NCBI RefSeq assembly: GCF_017347585.1
Contig: NZ_AP024480.1
Location: forward strand, 1,820,001-1,884,000
DNA: 64,000 nt
Direction of reading: 5' to 3'
Origin: Caldicellulosiruptor diazotrophicus
GTDB lineage: Bacteria > Bacillota > Thermoanaerobacteria > Caldicellulosiruptorales > Caldicellulosiruptoraceae
Shown here: positions 1 to 9,200 of the stretch, piece after piece
How the letters are laid out: each line of letters begins with the position of its first letter
Position numbering within the stretch: position 1 is the first letter of the stretch
The notes under the pieces: generated by a model
What the model was told of the DNA's origin: nothing
The model's database searches: none
What the model saw: the letters and a program-made list of their open reading frames with translations, nothing else
Made by a program: the position numbers and the translations under genes

Positions 1-346
1 CCAAGAAAATAGAAAGAATAATGTTGAGAATATTCTTCTTCAAAAAACCAATTTTCCCTACAATTCTTTCTACATTCTTTTTCACAATTGCATTGTTAGT
101 AAAGAACACAAAAAACAATATAACAAAAGAAACTATTTGCACAGAAAGTTTCACATAGAAATTTTTCCAGAACACACTGATAAAATTCTTACCAATCTCT
201 CTTATCTGGATTAGTTCCAAAAACAAATCAAATGCGATTGAAAACACAATTGCAGCCAAAATCAGCAGCGCCAAAACAAACCCTGCTCTTTTTAAAATCC
301 TTTTCGTCTTTTCCCTTTTGTAATCATAAATTATTCTATCTGCCAT
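1..346 (-). CDS. UPF0182 family membrane protein, N-terminal fragment
   Basis: Only the first 115 codons are in the window; the gene continues beyond position 1. The ATG at 344-346 follows a GAGGGG ribosome site at good distance. The visible part has a basic N-terminus, a hydrophobic segment around residues 20-40, an amphipathic stretch and a second hydrophobic segment around 60-78. This matches the start of UPF0182 (COG1615) proteins, large multi-pass membrane proteins of unknown function. Family assignment comes from recognition of the N-terminal pattern only, so it is moderately secure. It may be co-transcribed with the ylbF-like gene just upstream. Confidence 0.6.
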   Translation of the reverse strand, partial: MADRIIYDYKREKTKRILKRAGFVLALLILAAIVFSIAFDLFLELIQIREIGKNFISVFWKNFYVKLSVQIVSFVILFFVFFTNNAIVKKNVERIVGKIGFLKKNILNIILSIFL

Positions 347-378
347 CTTCGAACAAATCCCCTCACTTTTGTTATTAC

Positions 379-738
379 TTATTTATCTGCAAATCCCCAT
401 AGCTCCTCTTTAAACTCAATACTGTCAGCAATGATTTTTGAAATGTCAGCAATGATTTTTGCCAGCATCATCTCAGCAGAAAGGTATTCTTCTATATCAG
501 GATTTAGTGATATTATTTGATAAAGCTGCTGCAAGGAGTACACGTCAGAGCTTGTAACTTCCTCTCCTTTGAGGCGCTTTTGTTCAAGTTCGAACTGTTT
601 CTTTTTAAAATCAGAAATCATCTGTTTTAGCTTTTCATCCTTTTCAATCTTTTCTTTTGCAGCTTTAAACCTTTTAAATTCGTTTGACTCCTTCAAAGCA
701 GTGGCAAGTTCATATGCAATGTCATACACATTCCTCAT
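379..738 (-). CDS. YlbF/YmcA (DUF964) family protein
   Basis: A 119-residue, highly charged, mostly helical protein of the YlbF/YmcA family. In Bacillus, YlbF and YmcA act with YaaT in a cytoplasmic complex that affects RNase Y-dependent mRNA processing, competence, biofilm formation and sporulation. The core run of Lys/Glu-rich helices ending in a shorter C-terminal helix and the length of about 120 aa fit the family. A longer reading from a GTG at 753 is possible, but that codon sits inside the AGAGGTG ribosome site, so I prefer the ATG at 738. The gene lies 28 nt downstream of the SPFH gene in the same direction. Role in this organism is inferred from the family. Confidence 0.75.
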   Translation of the reverse strand: MRNVYDIAYELATALKESNEFKRFKAAKEKIEKDEKLKQMISDFKKKQFELEQKRLKGEEVTSSDVYSLQQLYQIISLNPDIEEYLSAEMMLAKIIADISKIIADSIEFKEELWGFADK

Positions 739-766
739 CTTTCGTTTTGTCACCTCTCATCATTTT

Positions 767-1702
767 TTATTGTGATGATGATTGAGAGTTTGTATTATCA
801 TTTGTTCTTATCAACTCAGATGCACCAATAAGAGTTCCAAGATTTTTGAAGGCATCTGTTGGGATGTACACTTTATTTGCCGGATTTTTAGCAATCTCAA
901 TTGCAGCCTCAATCTGTCTCATCGCAAGCACAACCGCATCTATTCCACTTTCTTTTATTGCCCTGTTGACATATGCAATAGCATTTGCCTGAGCTTTAGC
1001 TACCATCTCTATTGCCTGAGCCTGACCTTCTGCCTGCAAAATCTTTTGCTGCTTTTCACCTTCTGCTCTTTTTATAAGAGCTTGCTTGTACCCTTCTGCT
1101 TTAGCAATTTCACTTTCTCTTACACCTTCTGCCTCTAAAATCATTGCTCTTTTGTCTCGTTCAGCTTTCATCTGTTTTTCCATTGCCTGGGTAATTTCTG
1201 CTGGCGGAATAATATCTTTTATCTCAACCCTTTTAACCTTAACCCCATAATTATCTGTTATCTGGTCCAAAACAGATGTGAGCCTTGAGTTAATTACTTC
1301 TCTTGATGAAAATATCTCATCAAGTGTCATGTTACCAACAACATCTCTAAGGTTTGTGAGCACTGAATACATAATGGCTGCCTGATAATTTTGAATGTTG
1401 TAAGTACACATCTTTGCGTCAAATACCTCAAAAAACACAACAGAGTCAATCTTTATTCTAACGTTATCTTTTGTAATAACATCCTGTGGTGGAACATCTA
1501 ATATTCTTTCCTGCATATTTACCTTTGCTCTGACATTATCAATAAACGGTATGATGATATGAACGCCAGGTTCCAAAACCCTGTGAAACTGTCCAATTCT
1601 TTCAACAACATAGCAGTATTTTGTCCTTACAACCTTGATGCTTGAAAAGAAGAATATTAAAAATAGTCCCACAACAAGTATTACCCAACCCATTGTTGGC
1701 AT
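767..1702 (-). CDS. SPFH/band 7 (stomatin/paraslipin) membrane protein
   Basis: A 311-residue protein with one N-terminal membrane segment (about residues 4-22), a band 7/SPFH domain (about 25-200) and a long Glu/Lys/Ala-rich coiled coil (about 185-265). This is the layout of prokaryotic stomatins such as QmcA/YbbK. These form large membrane-associated rings that organise membrane microdomains and often work with NfeD proteins. The next gene upstream in the operon is indeed an NfeD-type gene, 14 nt away. The ATG at 1702 has a GGAGGGG site 8 nt upstream. No protease motif is visible. The assignment to the stomatin branch rather than HflK/HflC rests on length and partner. Confidence 0.9.
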   Translation of the reverse strand: MPTMGWVILVVGLFLIFFFSSIKVVRTKYCYVVERIGQFHRVLEPGVHIIIPFIDNVRAKVNMQERILDVPPQDVITKDNVRIKIDSVVFFEVFDAKMCTYNIQNYQAAIMYSVLTNLRDVVGNMTLDEIFSSREVINSRLTSVLDQITDNYGVKVKRVEIKDIIPPAEITQAMEKQMKAERDKRAMILEAEGVRESEIAKAEGYKQALIKRAEGEKQQKILQAEGQAQAIEMVAKAQANAIAYVNRAIKESGIDAVVLAMRQIEAAIEIAKNPANKVYIPTDAFKNLGTLIGASELIRTNDNTNSQSSSQ

Positions 1703-1716
1703 TTGCTTTCCCCTCC

Positions 1717-2157
1717 TTATACATTATCGTCAATTTTTTCAACAAAGATTTTGAGACCATCAACCTTTGTAACCCTTACTTTATCCCTAATTTGAAGTTT
1801 ATCTTGACTATAGACATTGTAAAATATTCCGTCTTTTTTTATCTTGCCAAAATATCCATCCTCAGATACTTCTTCAACAAAAAATTCTTCCCCTAAAGAC
1901 ACAAAGCTTTTATTTTCTATCCTTGGCATGTTTTGGAGAAACCTTTTTATCTTGGGTTTGAAAATTAAGAAAATAATGACTGTCAAGACAATAAATATTC
2001 CTACTTCAACCGCTATGTGGTTGATAAATAAATCAAGAATAAACACTATAAAAGCAGATATATAAATTGGAAACAAAACAAAACCTATAAACATATCAGC
2101 AGCAAGAGTTGCAAGAGCAATCCCAAGCCATATAAAGTCATAAATACTTACATTCAA
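1717..2157 (-). CDS. NfeD-like membrane protein
   Basis: A 146-residue protein with two or three hydrophobic segments (about residues 5-75) followed by a small C-terminal beta-barrel (about 85-146) of OB-fold type, as in short NfeD proteins. NfeD partners of SPFH proteins bind or regulate them at the membrane. The start is set by an AAAGGAGG ribosome site followed after 7 nt by TTG at 2157; the in-frame ATG at 2175 lies inside or upstream of that site. The gene follows recJ closely and precedes the SPFH gene, giving the usual NfeD-stomatin pair. No serine protease domain is present, so this is the short NfeD class. Confidence 0.85.
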   Translation of the reverse strand: MNVSIYDFIWLGIALATLAADMFIGFVLFPIYISAFIVFILDLFINHIAVEVGIFIVLTVIIFLIFKPKIKRFLQNMPRIENKSFVSLGEEFFVEEVSEDGYFGKIKKDGIFYNVYSQDKLQIRDKVRVTKVDGLKIFVEKIDDNV

Positions 2158-2178
2158 CCAAATTCCTCCTTTCATCTC

Positions 2179-4575
2179 TTATCCTTTCAATGTTCTGTAA
2201 AAACTGTATACTTTTGTAGATTTCAGGTTCACTTTTTCTTGTGTTTTAAAAAATTCTTTTGCTTCAATTCCATCGTGAGTAATCTCTGTAAGAATTATTC
2301 CTGCCTCTTCAAACATTTGGATAATAAAAAGCAATTTTGCCACTTTTAAAAATGGATCTGATTCATATATACCCGAAAAATTGTAAGATATAAACTCACA
2401 ATCTCTGAGTGTTTTATAAACATTAACACACTCTTCATTTATCTGTAAAGAAAATTCATCAAATTTATTATCAAGGTCAATTAAAAGAGTGTTAATATCT
2501 TGATAAAAATTTTTGACATACTGATAAGAAGGCACATCGAGAGCAACAATTAAATCTATTTCATCCACCAAAGCACTTAACTTATCAAGCCTTGTTGCAA
2601 AAATGTCGTCAAAATACACTTCCTTTAGACTACTTTGATGCTGAATTATCCTACCTTGTTTATTTAAAAATTCAAAAAATTCACCCTCTATATCTTCTCC
2701 TTTCAAGAATTTAAGAAAATTGAGAACAATATGTGGCCAAAAAGCTACAAAAACACATCTTCTACCCTTTATGTCCTGCAAACTTCCTCTTTTTATTTCA
2801 TATTTCTTAAAACTTAAACGGTTATTTCTAACAGCCTTCAAATTATTATATAAGTCTTTAATAACCCCAAAACTAATATTTTCACAAATATCAATAATAT
2901 TGAACTGGTTTCTTCTCAAAGAATTAAAAAGATTTTTTTCGAGTTTGCAAACAATATCTACTTTTTTCATTGAAATCAGCTCATCTTCGTCTTCCAAGTT
3001 GGAAAAACACACAACATCATATTTTGTTGAGTTGCCAGCAAAAAATTTATAATATTTGTTTCCATCACCCATGAACCTAAAATTCTCTACAACAAGATTT
3101 TTAATCAAAAAAGTAGGTTCAGGATTCCCAACCCCAAACGGTTCTAAAAGATAAACCTGGTCGATAAGTTCATCATCAATCTCATTCAAAGATAATACAA
3201 GATCAACTTCAATTGCCGGCTTGAATATCATAAAATGACAATCCTGAGCAATTAAATTTAAAGTTTCATCAAGCTTATCAATATTTTCTATATGAAGTGA
3301 CAACCCAGCTGCATGTTCATGTCCACCAAACTTGAGTAAAATTTCTGTACAGTTTCTAAGTGCTTCAAACAAGTTGAAACCTTTAATAGACCTTCCTGAC
3401 CCTTTTAAAACACCATCGTCAGCAAGTGTCAGCAAAAGTGAAGGCCTATAATATTTTTCTGTAATTTTTGAAGAAGCTATGCCAACAACACCAGCATGCC
3501 ATGAACCTTTGCTCAGAACAAATATCTTTTTCCTTAAAATATTTTTATTTTCACTAATCAAACTCTGAGCTTCTTTAATTGTCTTTTCCTCTATTTCCTG
3601 ACGCTTTCTATTCTCTTCATCAAGTTTTTTTGCAATACTTTCTGCTTTTATAGCGTCTTGCTCTAAAAGAAGTGATACAGCCAGATTCGCATCAGAAATT
3701 CGCCCAGCAGCATTGAGTCTTGGACCTATTATAAATGATACATCATAGGGTTTCAAATCCTCTTTTGACAAAAGTCCCGCTACTTCTATGAGTTTCTTGA
3801 GTCCAACATTTTTCGTATTTTTTAAAATCTTAAGCCCGAACTTTGCAAAAATCCTGTTTTCATCAACGAGTGGCATAACATCGGCAATTGTACCAATCGC
3901 AACAATATCAAGATATTCAGACAGTTTAAGATTTACCCCTGACTTTTTTAGTGCATGTAAAAGCTTAAACGCAACACCTACACCCGCCAAATCTCTGAAA
4001 GGATAAATGCTATCTTTTCTTTTGGGATTTATCACAGCATCAGCATCAGGCAAGACTTCCTTCGGTTCATGATGGTCTGTAATTATAATATTTTTTCTTT
4101 TTTCTTTTAGATACTTTACCTCATTATGGCTGCTAATACCTGTATCTACAGTTATTAGTATATCAAACTTATCCTCTAGTTTCTTCAAAACATCAAGATT
4201 GAGACCATATCCATCTTTAAATCTATTGGGAATATAATATGTTGTTGGCAAAAAATTTCTCAAAGCTGAATAAAGTAAATATGTACTTGTAACACCATCG
4301 CAGTCGTAATCACCATATATAAGAACTCTACTTCTGTGTAAAATTGCTTGGTTTATAATCCTAACTGCTTCTTTCATGTCAGGTAAAAGAAATGGATTGT
4401 GAAGATTTTTTAGTGAAGGATTTAAAAATTTCTCTATTTCTTCTTTTGCCTTGACTCCTCTATTGTTCAAAACTTTTATAACTTGAGGTTTAATCTTTTT
4501 TCCATTAATTTCAATATCTACATTTTCAATATTACTGTTATCTTTCAAAATCCATCTCTTTTTCTGGAAAATCAT
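2179..4575 (-). CDS. recJ: Single-stranded-DNA-specific exonuclease RecJ
   Basis: RecJ degrades single-stranded DNA 5' to 3' in recombination and repair. The 798-residue protein carries the DHH phosphoesterase motifs in order: DYDCDG near residue 90, DTGIS, TDHHEP near 166, GTIADVMPL near 230 and the GPRLNAAGR element near 285. The DHHA1 signatures SGRSIKGF and GGHEHAAG follow near 395-420, then an OB-like region. The extra C-terminal 200 or so residues match the long RecJ of Firmicutes. The start has a GGAGG site. It reads into the nfeD-stomatin genes with almost no gap. Confidence 0.95.
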   Translation of the reverse strand: MIFQKKRWILKDNSNIENVDIEINGKKIKPQVIKVLNNRGVKAKEEIEKFLNPSLKNLHNPFLLPDMKEAVRIINQAILHRSRVLIYGDYDCDGVTSTYLLYSALRNFLPTTYYIPNRFKDGYGLNLDVLKKLEDKFDILITVDTGISSHNEVKYLKEKRKNIIITDHHEPKEVLPDADAVINPKRKDSIYPFRDLAGVGVAFKLLHALKKSGVNLKLSEYLDIVAIGTIADVMPLVDENRIFAKFGLKILKNTKNVGLKKLIEVAGLLSKEDLKPYDVSFIIGPRLNAAGRISDANLAVSLLLEQDAIKAESIAKKLDEENRKRQEIEEKTIKEAQSLISENKNILRKKIFVLSKGSWHAGVVGIASSKITEKYYRPSLLLTLADDGVLKGSGRSIKGFNLFEALRNCTEILLKFGGHEHAAGLSLHIENIDKLDETLNLIAQDCHFMIFKPAIEVDLVLSLNEIDDELIDQVYLLEPFGVGNPEPTFLIKNLVVENFRFMGDGNKYYKFFAGNSTKYDVVCFSNLEDEDELISMKKVDIVCKLEKNLFNSLRRNQFNIIDICENISFGVIKDLYNNLKAVRNNRLSFKKYEIKRGSLQDIKGRRCVFVAFWPHIVLNFLKFLKGEDIEGEFFEFLNKQGRIIQHQSSLKEVYFDDIFATRLDKLSALVDEIDLIVALDVPSYQYVKNFYQDINTLLIDLDNKFDEFSLQINEECVNVYKTLRDCEFISYNFSGIYESDPFLKVAKLLFIIQMFEEAGIILTEITHDGIEAKEFFKTQEKVNLKSTKVYSFYRTLKG

Positions 4576-4622
4576 ATTTCAAAAAATCCTCCTCAGGTGT
4601 AGAAAATAAATTTTTAAAAAAC

Positions 4623-5210
4623 TCAATATATACAAATCATAATTACGAGCGTTACAAAAAAGGAGGTGGCAGCACCTGCCAGAAGCTGTTTTGTATCATG
4701 TCTTTTTAGTATAAGTCTTGACCACATGACAAGAGGAATAAGCAAAGCCAAATAAATCATCTTTATCCCCGCAATAAAGTTTATTGCAACAATCGGACCG
4801 GTAATTCCACATGCATGACCACTTGCTTTGTACTTCAGCACCTTGTTTACAAACGCTAAAATCAAGGCTGAGATAAGATATGATAAATAAAGTCCTATCA
4901 TTGCTTTTGTTGGTTTTTTCATAAACAATAAACTTATATTCCCAAGTACATAGCCAACTATTCCAAATATAAATGCAAGTCTTCTCTCAGTTTCTCTTCC
5001 CCCAGCTTTAAATTTTGGAAAACTTCTTGCAACAATATATGCACAAAAAGGAATTATAGTGAAAAAGAATATCGAATTTAAATAGTAGTAGAAATTTCCG
5101 TTAAAGTTTTTATTACTATTATCAAACCACATTATAGTAAAAACAAGTAGTGCTACCATAGGGACTGTAAAAAGAGTGCTGATAAGATATGCAATCTTTT
5201 GTTTCATCAT
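4623..5210 (-). CDS. PAP2-superfamily-like membrane protein
   Basis: A 195-residue polytopic membrane protein with about five or six hydrophobic segments. Near the C-terminus it has a SGHACG motif and, about 30 residues later, an SR...RH...Q pattern. These resemble the second and third motifs of type-2 phosphatidic acid phosphatases (SGH and SRxxxxxHxxxD). The usual final Asp is Gln here, and the first KxxxxxxRP motif is not obvious, so catalysis is uncertain. A possible role is lipid or undecaprenyl pyrophosphate dephosphorylation. The ATG at 5210 sits 5 nt after GGGGG. It is 47 nt upstream of recJ and the IS607 element lies just upstream of it. Confidence 0.6.
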   Translation of the reverse strand: MMKQKIAYLISTLFTVPMVALLVFTIMWFDNSNKNFNGNFYYYLNSIFFFTIIPFCAYIVARSFPKFKAGGRETERRLAFIFGIVGYVLGNISLLFMKKPTKAMIGLYLSYLISALILAFVNKVLKYKASGHACGITGPIVAINFIAGIKMIYLALLIPLVMWSRLILKRHDTKQLLAGAATSFFVTLVIMICIY

Positions 5211-5258
5211 CTTTTCCCCCAAAAAGATTAATCTTTTCCTTGAGATTATTAGGTTATG

Positions 5259-5308
5259 AATAGTGTTTAAAGTATTAAAAACTATTTAAAATTTTGCTAA
5301 ACACTATT
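5259..5308 (-). repeat. Perfect 11-bp inverted repeat downstream of tnpB
   Basis: Positions 5259-5269 and 5298-5308 are perfect reverse complements (AATAGTGTTTA / TAAACACTATT) with a 28-nt AT-rich loop. It lies just past the tnpB stop and the two small hairpins there. It could be the end of the element, part of an omegaRNA scaffold or a transcription end. I cannot decide between these. Confidence 0.6.
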
Positions 5309-5312
5309 CTTT

Positions 5313-5352
5313 GTTAGGCTACATTCAACCTAACTGGGTGTAACCCCACACC
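5313..5352 (-). ncRNA. Candidate TnpB omegaRNA (reRNA) scaffold hairpins
   Basis: TnpB guide RNAs usually arise from the 3' end of tnpB and the sequence beyond it. Here two small hairpins stand side by side at that place: stem GGTGT/ACACC at 5337-5352 and stem GTTAGG/CCTAAC at 5313-5334, the latter spanning the tnpB stop codon. The limits of the RNA, its guide and any processing are unknown. This is an inference from position and structure. Confidence 0.35.
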
Positions 5353-6519
5353 CTCTATCCCCTCAGCAAATGCTTCGGGAAATACTTTTCTTATAATATT
5401 ATACGCACTGTTTACATCCGCATTTATTAATATCCCTTTGTTGCTCCTAAATAAGCCTCTCTTTATTCTTCGACGTGGATTATAATTTATTTCTTTGATT
5501 TCTTCCCCATCTAAAAAACTACAGCCACTTGTGTAGCTCTCCTCTGTAATTATTACACTAATCCCTTCTTCTTCACACTTATACTTGAGCATATTTACAA
5601 ACTGATTAAATGGTATAGAAGCAAAATTTTGATTATTTACTTTGCCAAGCTCTATCTCCTGCTTCCAGTTTGGATTATAACCAACAACAAGGGTGTCTAT
5701 TTCGTGTTGCTTACACCAGTTGACTATAAAACGGCTTGCTTTGTGCATAAAATCCTTAATCTTGTTGTTCCTCTTTAAAGTCATCTTCTCTATTCTTTTG
5801 CTACTTCCTCTATTGCCTACATAACTCATAAGCTGTGCTCTTTTCTTGTTGTAATATTGATTTATTGACTTAATAACTTTGCCATTAATAACAATAGGCT
5901 TTATGCCTATGTTATTTACTAATGTTACAAAGTTATTAAGCCCTAAATCTATTCCTGCTATCCTCTTTGGTGGTCTTTTTACCTTGGCTATTTCCTTTTC
6001 ATAAACTATTTCAACTACATAAATGCTTCCTTTTGGAATTATCCTGACTTCTTTTAATTTGTCTGTTATCCTTGTCTTTAGCTTTAATTCTGTCTTCGGA
6101 AAAGTCAAATAACCATTTTTAATCTTGCACTGCTGATTTGTAAAAATAGAAATAGCCCTGCCGTCTTTTTTCTTATACTTTGGTAATTTAGGTCTACCCA
6201 AAAATTTACTTTTATCTTTGCCCCATTCTTTCATTGCTTTAAAAAATGACTTCCAGTTTTTATCAAGAAGTCTTAGCACTTGCTGTGAAGTCTGAGCTGG
6301 CAGGCTCTTATAACTCTCATGGTCTTTTAACATTTTGTCAAGTTCTCTGTATCTTATCCACCTGCCACTTTTTATAAATTCCTGTCTTACAGTGTAGTTT
6401 GCAAAGTTGTATAAATTCTTTGCTGCAAAACACACTTTATCACAATAATTCCATAACTCATGGTTCTTGTTTATCTGTATTTGCTCTGTCCTCTTGAGTA
6501 TTATCTTCAAACACCTCAC
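5314..6519 (-). CDS. tnpB: TnpB-type RNA-guided nuclease of an IS607 element
   Basis: A 401-residue OrfB/TnpB protein, full length for the family. TnpB is an RNA-guided DNA nuclease that helps the element persist. The RuvC-like residues are visible: GIDLGLN near 198, the ITEESYTS glutamate near 332 and the NADVNSAYN aspartate near 373. The zinc finger normally between the last two is reduced: one Cys remains after TSG and the second CxxC is replaced by LFRSNKG. A basic N-terminal helix-turn-helix region precedes. The GTG at 6519 follows GAAAGTGAGG; a TTG at 6508 is an alternative. The start overlaps the end of the broken tnpA, as is usual in IS607. Confidence 0.85.
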   Translation of the reverse strand: MRCLKIILKRTEQIQINKNHELWNYCDKVCFAAKNLYNFANYTVRQEFIKSGRWIRYRELDKMLKDHESYKSLPAQTSQQVLRLLDKNWKSFFKAMKEWGKDKSKFLGRPKLPKYKKKDGRAISIFTNQQCKIKNGYLTFPKTELKLKTRITDKLKEVRIIPKGSIYVVEIVYEKEIAKVKRPPKRIAGIDLGLNNFVTLVNNIGIKPIVINGKVIKSINQYYNKKRAQLMSYVGNRGSSKRIEKMTLKRNNKIKDFMHKASRFIVNWCKQHEIDTLVVGYNPNWKQEIELGKVNNQNFASIPFNQFVNMLKYKCEEEGISVIITEESYTSGCSFLDGEEIKEINYNPRRRIKRGLFRSNKGILINADVNSAYNIIRKVFPEAFAEGIEGVGLHPVRLNVA

Positions 6520-7069
6520 TTTCTAAAAGCTTTCTTATTTTTTGAATTTTTCTTTTGCTATAAAATTTCATACTGTAACAGTAGAGCAAACTTATAATTT
6601 CTTCAATTATTTCCTGAGAATCAAGCTTCTTGCTTCCAACTTCCGATGCAACTACTATTTCAGTGCTAAATTTTCTAAATAAGCGTTTAAACAATTCAAA
6701 TCCCACTCTGCTCAACCTAATCTTTATAGGCTATAACAACCCTTTGTACCTTACCTGCAAGAATATCTATCGGGCATTTTAAAAAATTCATTTCTTTTTT
6801 CAAAGCTAATTCCCCATGCTTGTTCAGAGAATACTCCGCGTATTTTATAGCCACTATTAAAACAAAACTGTTTTAATAATTCAATTTGATTTTCTAAATC
6901 CCTCTTTTGTTTTGGAGTTGAAACCCTTGCATAAATAGTTGTAATCATAAAATCCATTTGGCATAACCGTTACTCTTATTTTCCCTTCTTTTACATACTT
7001 AGTTAGGGTTGGTCTTGATATTTTTAATAATTCCAGAACTTCTTTTGCTTTCATATTTATATCACCCAT
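6458..7069 (-). pseudogene. tnpA: Broken IS607 serine recombinase (tnpA)
   Basis: Three pieces in different frames add up to an IS607 TnpA. The first, from ATG near 7069, is the MerR-like helix-turn-helix (SRPTLTKYV). The second (about 6760-6957) holds the serine recombinase start YARVSTPKQ with its catalytic serine. The third (6458-6715) is the C-terminal part containing SRVGFELF and SEVGSKKLDSQE. About 17 residues are missing between HTH and catalytic domain, with a frame change. A second frame change follows KMP near 6775, and a single extra T in GATTAGG near 6720 shifts frame again. The pieces are collinear and recognisable, so decay is recent to moderate. Confidence 0.85.
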
Positions 7070-7191
7070 AAATACTATAGCACAATTTAGAAGCCAGGCA
7101 AATATATTTTATTAAAAATTCTAATATGTTTAAAACCGTTTATTAATTTTTGCCACCATATACTATAAGTGGCTTAAAAGCAAAAAATAAA

Positions 7192-7220
7192 CCCCTTTTG
7201 TTTTTAAAAAACAAAAGGGG
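7192..7220 (-). terminator. Intrinsic terminator of the 134-aa membrane protein gene
   Basis: Stem CCCCTTTTG(T)n / A(n)CAAAAGGGG, perfect over 14 bp, followed in the minus direction by TTTATTTTTT. It lies 19 nt beyond the stop of the gene at 7239-7643. Confidence 0.85.
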
Positions 7221-7238
7221 AACGTATTGTTTTGAACT

Positions 7239-7643
7239 TTATCTTCTTTTTGTTCTTGGTCTTTTTACTTTACTTGAATTGAGTACACCTGCTAAAAATC
7301 CTACAAGCGGTCCACATAGAAGAATATAAAATTGGTATTTTGAAACATTAAAGCCTTTTTTAAATATAATACCTAAGGCAAAAAGGATAATCGCAACAAA
7401 AGTCGAAACCAAAAACGCTGCCAATTTTTTATTATTCAGTGACAATGTTGCCGCTTCATAGCCTGAAAATGCTATCCCTACAAAAATAGAAAATAACGTA
7501 AGAAAAAGTGCAACCCTGTCGGGCATAGAAAAATACATTACAAAAACAGATATAATGAAGATTAGGAAGCAAACCATAAACAAAGACTTTACTATGACCC
7601 ATATATATTGATAAACTGAAACTGCTGCATTCCTTTTATCCAT
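7239..7643 (-). CDS. Small four-helix membrane protein, possibly TIGR04086 type
   Basis: A 134-residue protein with four hydrophobic segments (about 15-40, 44-63, 73-93 and 102-120) and a basic tail. Size, helix number and a glycine-rich last helix (CGPLVGFLAG) resemble the TIGR04086/YrzE family of small Firmicute membrane proteins of unknown function. That link is a guess from topology. The gene is monocistronic, with a terminator behind it and metK upstream. Confidence 0.55.
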   Translation of the reverse strand: MDKRNAAVSVYQYIWVIVKSLFMVCFLIFIISVFVMYFSMPDRVALFLTLFSIFVGIAFSGYEAATLSLNNKKLAAFLVSTFVAIILFALGIIFKKGFNVSKYQFYILLCGPLVGFLAGVLNSSKVKRPRTKRR

Positions 7644-7726
7644 TAAACTTGCTCAAATCTACTTAAAATAATCTCTAATAAACATTATTAAAATTTATCA
7701 AAAGTTAGAACTATTCTTTAAGAATT

Positions 7727-8917
7727 TCAAACATTTTGAGCTTCTTTGAGTATTACATCTACCTTGTCTGTTCTCTCCCATGGAAGATCCAAATCTTCTC
7801 TTCCAAAGTGACCATATGCAGCAACCTGCTTGTATATAGGACGTCTCAAGTTCAAATCTCTAATTATTGCGGCAGGACGTAAATCAAAAACTCTTTTAAC
7901 AATTTCGGCAATTTTTTCATCACTGATTTTACCAGTGCCAAATGTGTCAACCCTGATTGAAAGTGGTCTTGCAACACCTATCGCATATGAAACTTGAACC
8001 TCACATTTGTTAGCAAGTCCTGATGCAACAATGTTCTTAGCAACATACCTTGCAGCATATGTTGCAGAACGGTCAACCTTGGTGGGGTCTTTACCAGAAA
8101 AAGCTCCACCACCGTGGCGTGCATACCCACCATATGTGTCAACAATAATCTTTCTTCCTGTAAGTCCTGAGTCGCCCTGAGGTCCACCAATCACAAATCT
8201 TCCTGTTGGATTTACAAAAATTTTTGTGTTTTTATCAAGCATTCCTTCTGGAATTACAGGCTTTATAACATGCTCAATAACATCTGATTCTATCTGAGCA
8301 TGTGTAACCTCGGGGCTGTGCTGTGTGGATACAACCACCGTGTCAACTCGAACAGGTCTGTCATCTTCATACTCAACTGTGACCTGAGTTTTTCCATCTG
8401 GTCGAAGATAAGGAAGAATACCTTCCTTTCTCACATAAGCAAGTCTTCTTGCAAGCTTGTGTGCAAGATAAATTGGCATTGGCATCAAAACTGGTGTTTC
8501 GTCACATGCAAACCCAAACATCATTCCCTGATCGCCGGCACCAATTGCCTCAATCTCGTCATCTGTCATCTCCCCAAGTTTTGCCTCTAAAGCTTTGTCA
8601 ACACCCATTGCAATGTCAGGTGACTGTTCGTCAATTGATGTTATAACAGCACATGTGTCAGCATCAAATCCATATTTTGCACGTGTATAGCCAATCTCTC
8701 TTATTGTATCCCTTGCTATCTTTGGTATGTCTACATAGCATTTTGTTGTAATCTCTCCCATAACCAAAACAAGACCTGTTGTCACTGCAACCTCACATGC
8801 AACTCTTGCGTATGGGTCTTTTTCTAATATAGCATCCAACACAGCATCAGAAATCTGGTCACAGATTTTATCTGGGTGACCTTCTGTTACCGACTCTGAT
8901 GTAAATAGTTTTTTCAT
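7727..8917 (-). CDS. metK: S-adenosylmethionine synthetase
   Basis: Makes S-adenosylmethionine from methionine and ATP in the cytosol. The 396-residue protein has the three-domain MetK layout with the GHPDK motif at 13-17, the GAGDQG hexapeptide near 119 (ATP binding) and the GGAFSGKD phosphate loop near 252. Length is normal. A perfect AAAGGAGGT ribosome site precedes the ATG. Expression is controlled by a SAM-I riboswitch and terminator in the leader, so it is shut off by its own product. It is monocistronic in this window. Confidence 0.98.
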   Translation of the reverse strand: MKKLFTSESVTEGHPDKICDQISDAVLDAILEKDPYARVACEVAVTTGLVLVMGEITTKCYVDIPKIARDTIREIGYTRAKYGFDADTCAVITSIDEQSPDIAMGVDKALEAKLGEMTDDEIEAIGAGDQGMMFGFACDETPVLMPMPIYLAHKLARRLAYVRKEGILPYLRPDGKTQVTVEYEDDRPVRVDTVVVSTQHSPEVTHAQIESDVIEHVIKPVIPEGMLDKNTKIFVNPTGRFVIGGPQGDSGLTGRKIIVDTYGGYARHGGGAFSGKDPTKVDRSATYAARYVAKNIVASGLANKCEVQVSYAIGVARPLSIRVDTFGTGKISDEKIAEIVKRVFDLRPAAIIRDLNLRRPIYKQVAAYGHFGREDLDLPWERTDKVDVILKEAQNV

Positions 8918-8978
8918 CTGGTTTTTTACCTCCTTTTAAGTAAAATAAAAACTTTTCTATAATTTCTAAAAATTTAAA

Positions 8979-9000
8979 GCCCCTTCTGAAAAGAAGAGGC
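8979..9000 (-). terminator. Terminator of the metK SAM riboswitch
   Basis: Stem GCCTCTTCT/AGAAGGGGC with a TTTAAATTTTT tail between the SAM-I aptamer and metK. This is the expression platform: SAM binding should favour this hairpin and stop transcription before metK. Confidence 0.85.
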
Positions 9001-9022
9001 AAAACTTCATTTTGCAAAAGTT

Positions 9023-9149
9023 TTATCCTCATCTCTCAGAAAGCTAAGATATTTTGCTTTCTGACGGAGTTGGCACCATTGCAAAGCTAAAAGCTTTGCC
9101 GGTTGCCGGGTTTCATCGGGCCTTTTTCCCTCCACCTCTCTTGATAAGG
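9023..9149 (-). promoter_or_regulatory. SAM-I (S-box) riboswitch aptamer
   Basis: The minus strand has the classic S-box order: CTTATCAAGAG-AGGTGGAGGGA at the 5' side, the GATGAAACCCGGCAACC core, a hairpin with GCAAAGCTTTTAGCTTTGC, AATGGTGCCAA(C)TCC, a hairpin of AGAAAGC/GCTTTCT type, and a closing GATGAGGATAA that pairs with the 5' TTATC. It lies directly upstream of metK, its usual partner. Confidence 0.97.
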
Positions 9150-9200
9150 ATAACCCTTATCATATTCACCATATTCAATTTTTTTAAATTTGCCTCATTA

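Larger units (their letters stand above)
5255..7075 (-). mobile_element. IS607-family insertion sequence with decayed tnpA
   Basis: The segment carries the two IS607-type genes in the standard order: a serine recombinase tnpA (broken) followed, with overlap, by tnpB. The left limit is taken just past an inverted repeat beyond the tnpB stop and the right limit just past the tnpA start. The true ends were not resolved, since IS607 elements lack terminal inverted repeats and obvious target duplications. Without a working TnpA it should be immobile unless helped in trans. Confidence 0.65.
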
